Positions 62,012 through 64,000 of a DNA stretch of 64,000 bases are shown one piece after another. The position numbers and the translations under genes were made by a program. This DNA comes from Bombus terrestris. Taxonomy: Eukaryota; Arthropoda; Insecta; Hymenoptera; Apidae. How positions within the stretch are numbered: the first letter of the stretch is position 1; each line of letters opens with the position of its first letter. The notes under the pieces were generated by a model, which was given only the letters and a program-made list of their open reading frames with translations, was not told the DNA's origin and searched no databases. The stretch lies in the NCBI RefSeq assembly GCF_910591885.1, contig NC_063271.1, forward strand, positions 4,829,001 through 4,893,000, written 5' to 3'.

Positions 62012-62640
62012 TTCAGTAACAAACAGAGAATAAAATGGCGGCATGAATAATCAAGATGAAGTTCCAACGTAGCTTTCAGAAGGCGTTAAAACCGTTCCTC
62101 TCGTGAAACCGTTGATTCATCGTTCGTAAAACTAAAACTGCGGGGCTATTACCATTTGCGAAACTTTTCGAGGATTTTCGTTCTTCCTATTGCGTTGCTC
62201 CGATACTTTTCCGTAATTTTAGATCGTCGTTGTTTAAGAAACAACAGGGAAGCTTGGTTTCGTCGAGGCTTCATTAGGATCTGAAGTTTCTCGAATGGAA
62301 AGAAACGAAGGAGGATAAAGATGAAAGTTGAAGGCGGCAGAAGAAATATGTTAACTCTGAGGTTCTTAGTTTGGATTCGCGAAGGACTTTGTTATGTAGA
62401 GTGTGTTTCAAAGTGAGAAGGGTGAATTAACAAAAGAACTGGAACTAAGGACAAGAGATTTCCTAACGTAAGATTTTGCTTTCGCGCAAAAATTATTCTA
62501 TTTCTTTGGTCGAGTCCATAACGGTAAATTCGCAAATAAAGATCCGTAATCCGACAACGAATAAGTTGCCAGTAACAGACGAAGAATTTCCATTTTGTAG
62601 ATATTTTTCAAATCAATGAAAAGATTCTACCTTTCTTTAA

Positions 62641-63282
62641 TACTAGAACTACCGATAGTTAACGCGAAGCCATTTCTACCAAAAGCAGTCAAAATGACTG
62701 GACTTTAAAAAATACACAATAATGGAATATTTTTATATTTATTGATTTATTAATTTCTTAGAGAAGGAATTCCATGTTATATAGTACATTTTTGGTATTA
62801 TTAATCCATCTGGTACCATCATCCCTAAACGAGGGTTGATATATTTATAAAATTGTAGAGCCAGTCATATTGACGGCTATAGTATTTCTAATGTTAACAT
62901 CTAACGATATAGTGATCGATCCGGAATTTTCCTGATAACTGGTATCATCATATTGAATGATAGGCAGTAAACATCTTAAAAACGTGTGGGAAGTTGTACA
63001 AAACGAGGAAACTGGTTAATTGGGGTTCGATAAACAGATTGCAGAATCCTTTTACACTTTGACAAGTACCAGTCATTTTGACCGGTATTAATATAAGTAG
63101 CCTTGATACAAAATTATTTTCAGTTTGAATACATAAAAACGAAAATAAAATTCACTATATTATTCTTTTAGTTATCGTTGCGAAAGTTATTACATCATTG
63201 CGGGAAAGAATATAAGACGAAGTAGGAATTTTAAAATAAAATTGTAAAACCGGTCAATTTGACTGGTGTGGTAGTTCTAGTG
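62641..63282. mobile_element. piggyBac-type MITE flanked by TTAA (642 bp)
   Basis: TTAA target sites at 62637-62640 and 63283-63286. The left end is TACTAGAACTACC and the right end, on the other strand, CACTAGAACTACC (12 of 13 identical). Inside are four copies of a palindromic motif close to CCAGTCAAWWTGACTGG, at about 62686, 62861, 63068 and 63249. No transposase is encoded. An internal terminus-like TATTTCTAATGTTAA (62883-62897) suggests that two related elements are joined or nested. Confidence 0.88.
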
Positions 63283-63633
63283 TTAAAGAAGAAAAATCTC
63301 CTCTTTCTTTTCTAAAATCTATTATTCCCATTTTTCTAATCTAAAGCCAATCTACGTGTCCTAATCTGGAAATAACGATGACGTACAAACTTATTAACGA
63401 TTAACCGGTAATTAGTTAGCGATCTCAGTCGAGCAATCCGTTCGAACAGTGGCTGTAAATTCGTTTTTGTCCCTAACCGTGTTGGAACTCGGGTTTTTCC
63501 TACCTCTTGGGAGATTAACACGGTTAACTGTCCCCGTAAATAGCCGGAGTCGGCCGAGATCGATCGTTTTCGAGAGGCGGGCTTCGCGTCGTGTATCGAT
63601 CGTTCGTTGACCCCGTTCACGAACTTCTCGCAG

Positions 63634-63835
63634 GACAAGAGGATCACCGTGGTGGATGCACTGGCGCATCCTTATCTGGACGAGGGGAGACTGAGATATC
63701 ATTCGTGCATGTGCACGTGCTGTTACACGACCAGCGGAGGCTTGAGACAGTACACGGGGGACTTCGAGCCGGCCACGTCTCATCCGTTCGACGATCTCTG
63801 GGAACGGAAGCTCACCACCGTGCAGCAGGTGAAAG
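63634..63835 (+). CDS. nmo: nemo (NLK) kinase, internal exon F: end of kinase domain and C-terminal extension
   Basis: Sixty-seven codons from DKRITVVDALAHPYLDEGRL to WERKLTTVQQVK, plus G of a split codon (phase 1). ALAHPYLDEGRLRYH closes the kinase domain. The Cys-rich CMCTCCY and the DFEPxxxxPFDDLWE stretch belong to the C-terminal extension typical of NLK/Nemo. The acceptor is CTTCTCGCAG at 63624-63633 and the donor AAAG|GTAAGC. The remaining C-terminus lies beyond the window. Confidence 0.97.
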
Positions 63836-64000
63836 GTAAGCATCGTACAGATCGAAGAACGTGTATTTTAAAAAACGATACTTTGATATCGAATGATTTT
63901 TACACGGATTTTACGTTAAGCTTAAGTCGGAGTTTGTTAGGTTGGCGTGTACGAAGTTCGAATTTGACAAGTTGATAGCGTTAAATTTTCGTATTAAGAT
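63836..64000 (+). other. nmo: start of the next nemo intron
   Basis: Begins GTAAGC and runs to the window end. The open frame continuing from exon F past this donor is read-through, not Nemo sequence. Confidence 0.9.

Larger units (their letters stand above)
60511..63633 (+). other. nmo: 3.1 kb nemo intron
   Basis: Phase 0; donor GTAAGT, acceptor CTTCTCGCAG. It carries a tRNA-like element, a 22-bp palindrome and a piggyBac-type MITE. The rest is unremarkable. Confidence 0.95.

Noticed and set aside
1..64000. CRISPR arrays, operons, bacterial promoters
   Set aside because: The window is eukaryotic intron and exon sequence; no regularly spaced repeats of that type are present.

Overview
The window is eukaryotic nuclear DNA, most likely from an insect and probably a bee or another hymenopteran. 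It is AT-rich overall but has many CpG-rich islands, long introns with consensus splice signals, and short mariner-, Tc1- and piggyBac-like elements. The species cannot be fixed from the sequence alone; the hymenopteran call rests on general composition and repeat style.

One gene can be supported: nemo (nmo; vertebrate orthologue NLK), a MAPK-like proline-directed serine/threonine kinase, read on the + strand. Six internal coding exons lie at 171-226, 29026-29132, 59420-59505, 59663-59872, 60322-60510 and 63634-63835. Spliced, they give 283 uninterrupted codons plus one base. They run from the N-lobe segment VLSALDILQPPHLDFFQEI through the hinge, the HRDIKPGN catalytic loop, the DFG and TQE activation segment and the C-lobe to the start of the C-terminal extension. 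The 5' exons, the ATP-binding loop and the last exon(s) lie outside the window. No second gene is supported on either strand, and about 98.7% of the window is intron.

Layout: 1-170 is the end of an upstream intron. 227-29025 is a 28.8 kb intron whose ends match the minor (U12) spliceosome: a GTATCCTTTT donor, a TTCCTTAAC branch site 15 nt before the acceptor, and no polypyrimidine tract. 29133-59419 is a 30.3 kb ordinary (U2) intron. Three shorter introns of 157, 449 and 3123 bp follow, and 63836-64000 begins a further intron.

The introns carry two related mariner-type MITEs (7271-7478 and 58088-58384), a Tc1-like MITE (22236-22434), a 228-bp fold-back inverted repeat (16361-16588), a solo LTR with an internal 22-bp minisatellite (33619-34050) next to a second LTR-like block (34060-34791), piggyBac-like debris (29615-29630, 41097-41529), a TTAA-flanked piggyBac-type MITE with four internal palindromes (62641-63282), a degenerate tRNA-like element (60819-60891, minus strand) and several diverged local duplications. 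Some CpG-rich, homeodomain-site-bearing blocks are candidate enhancers of this developmental gene, on inference only.
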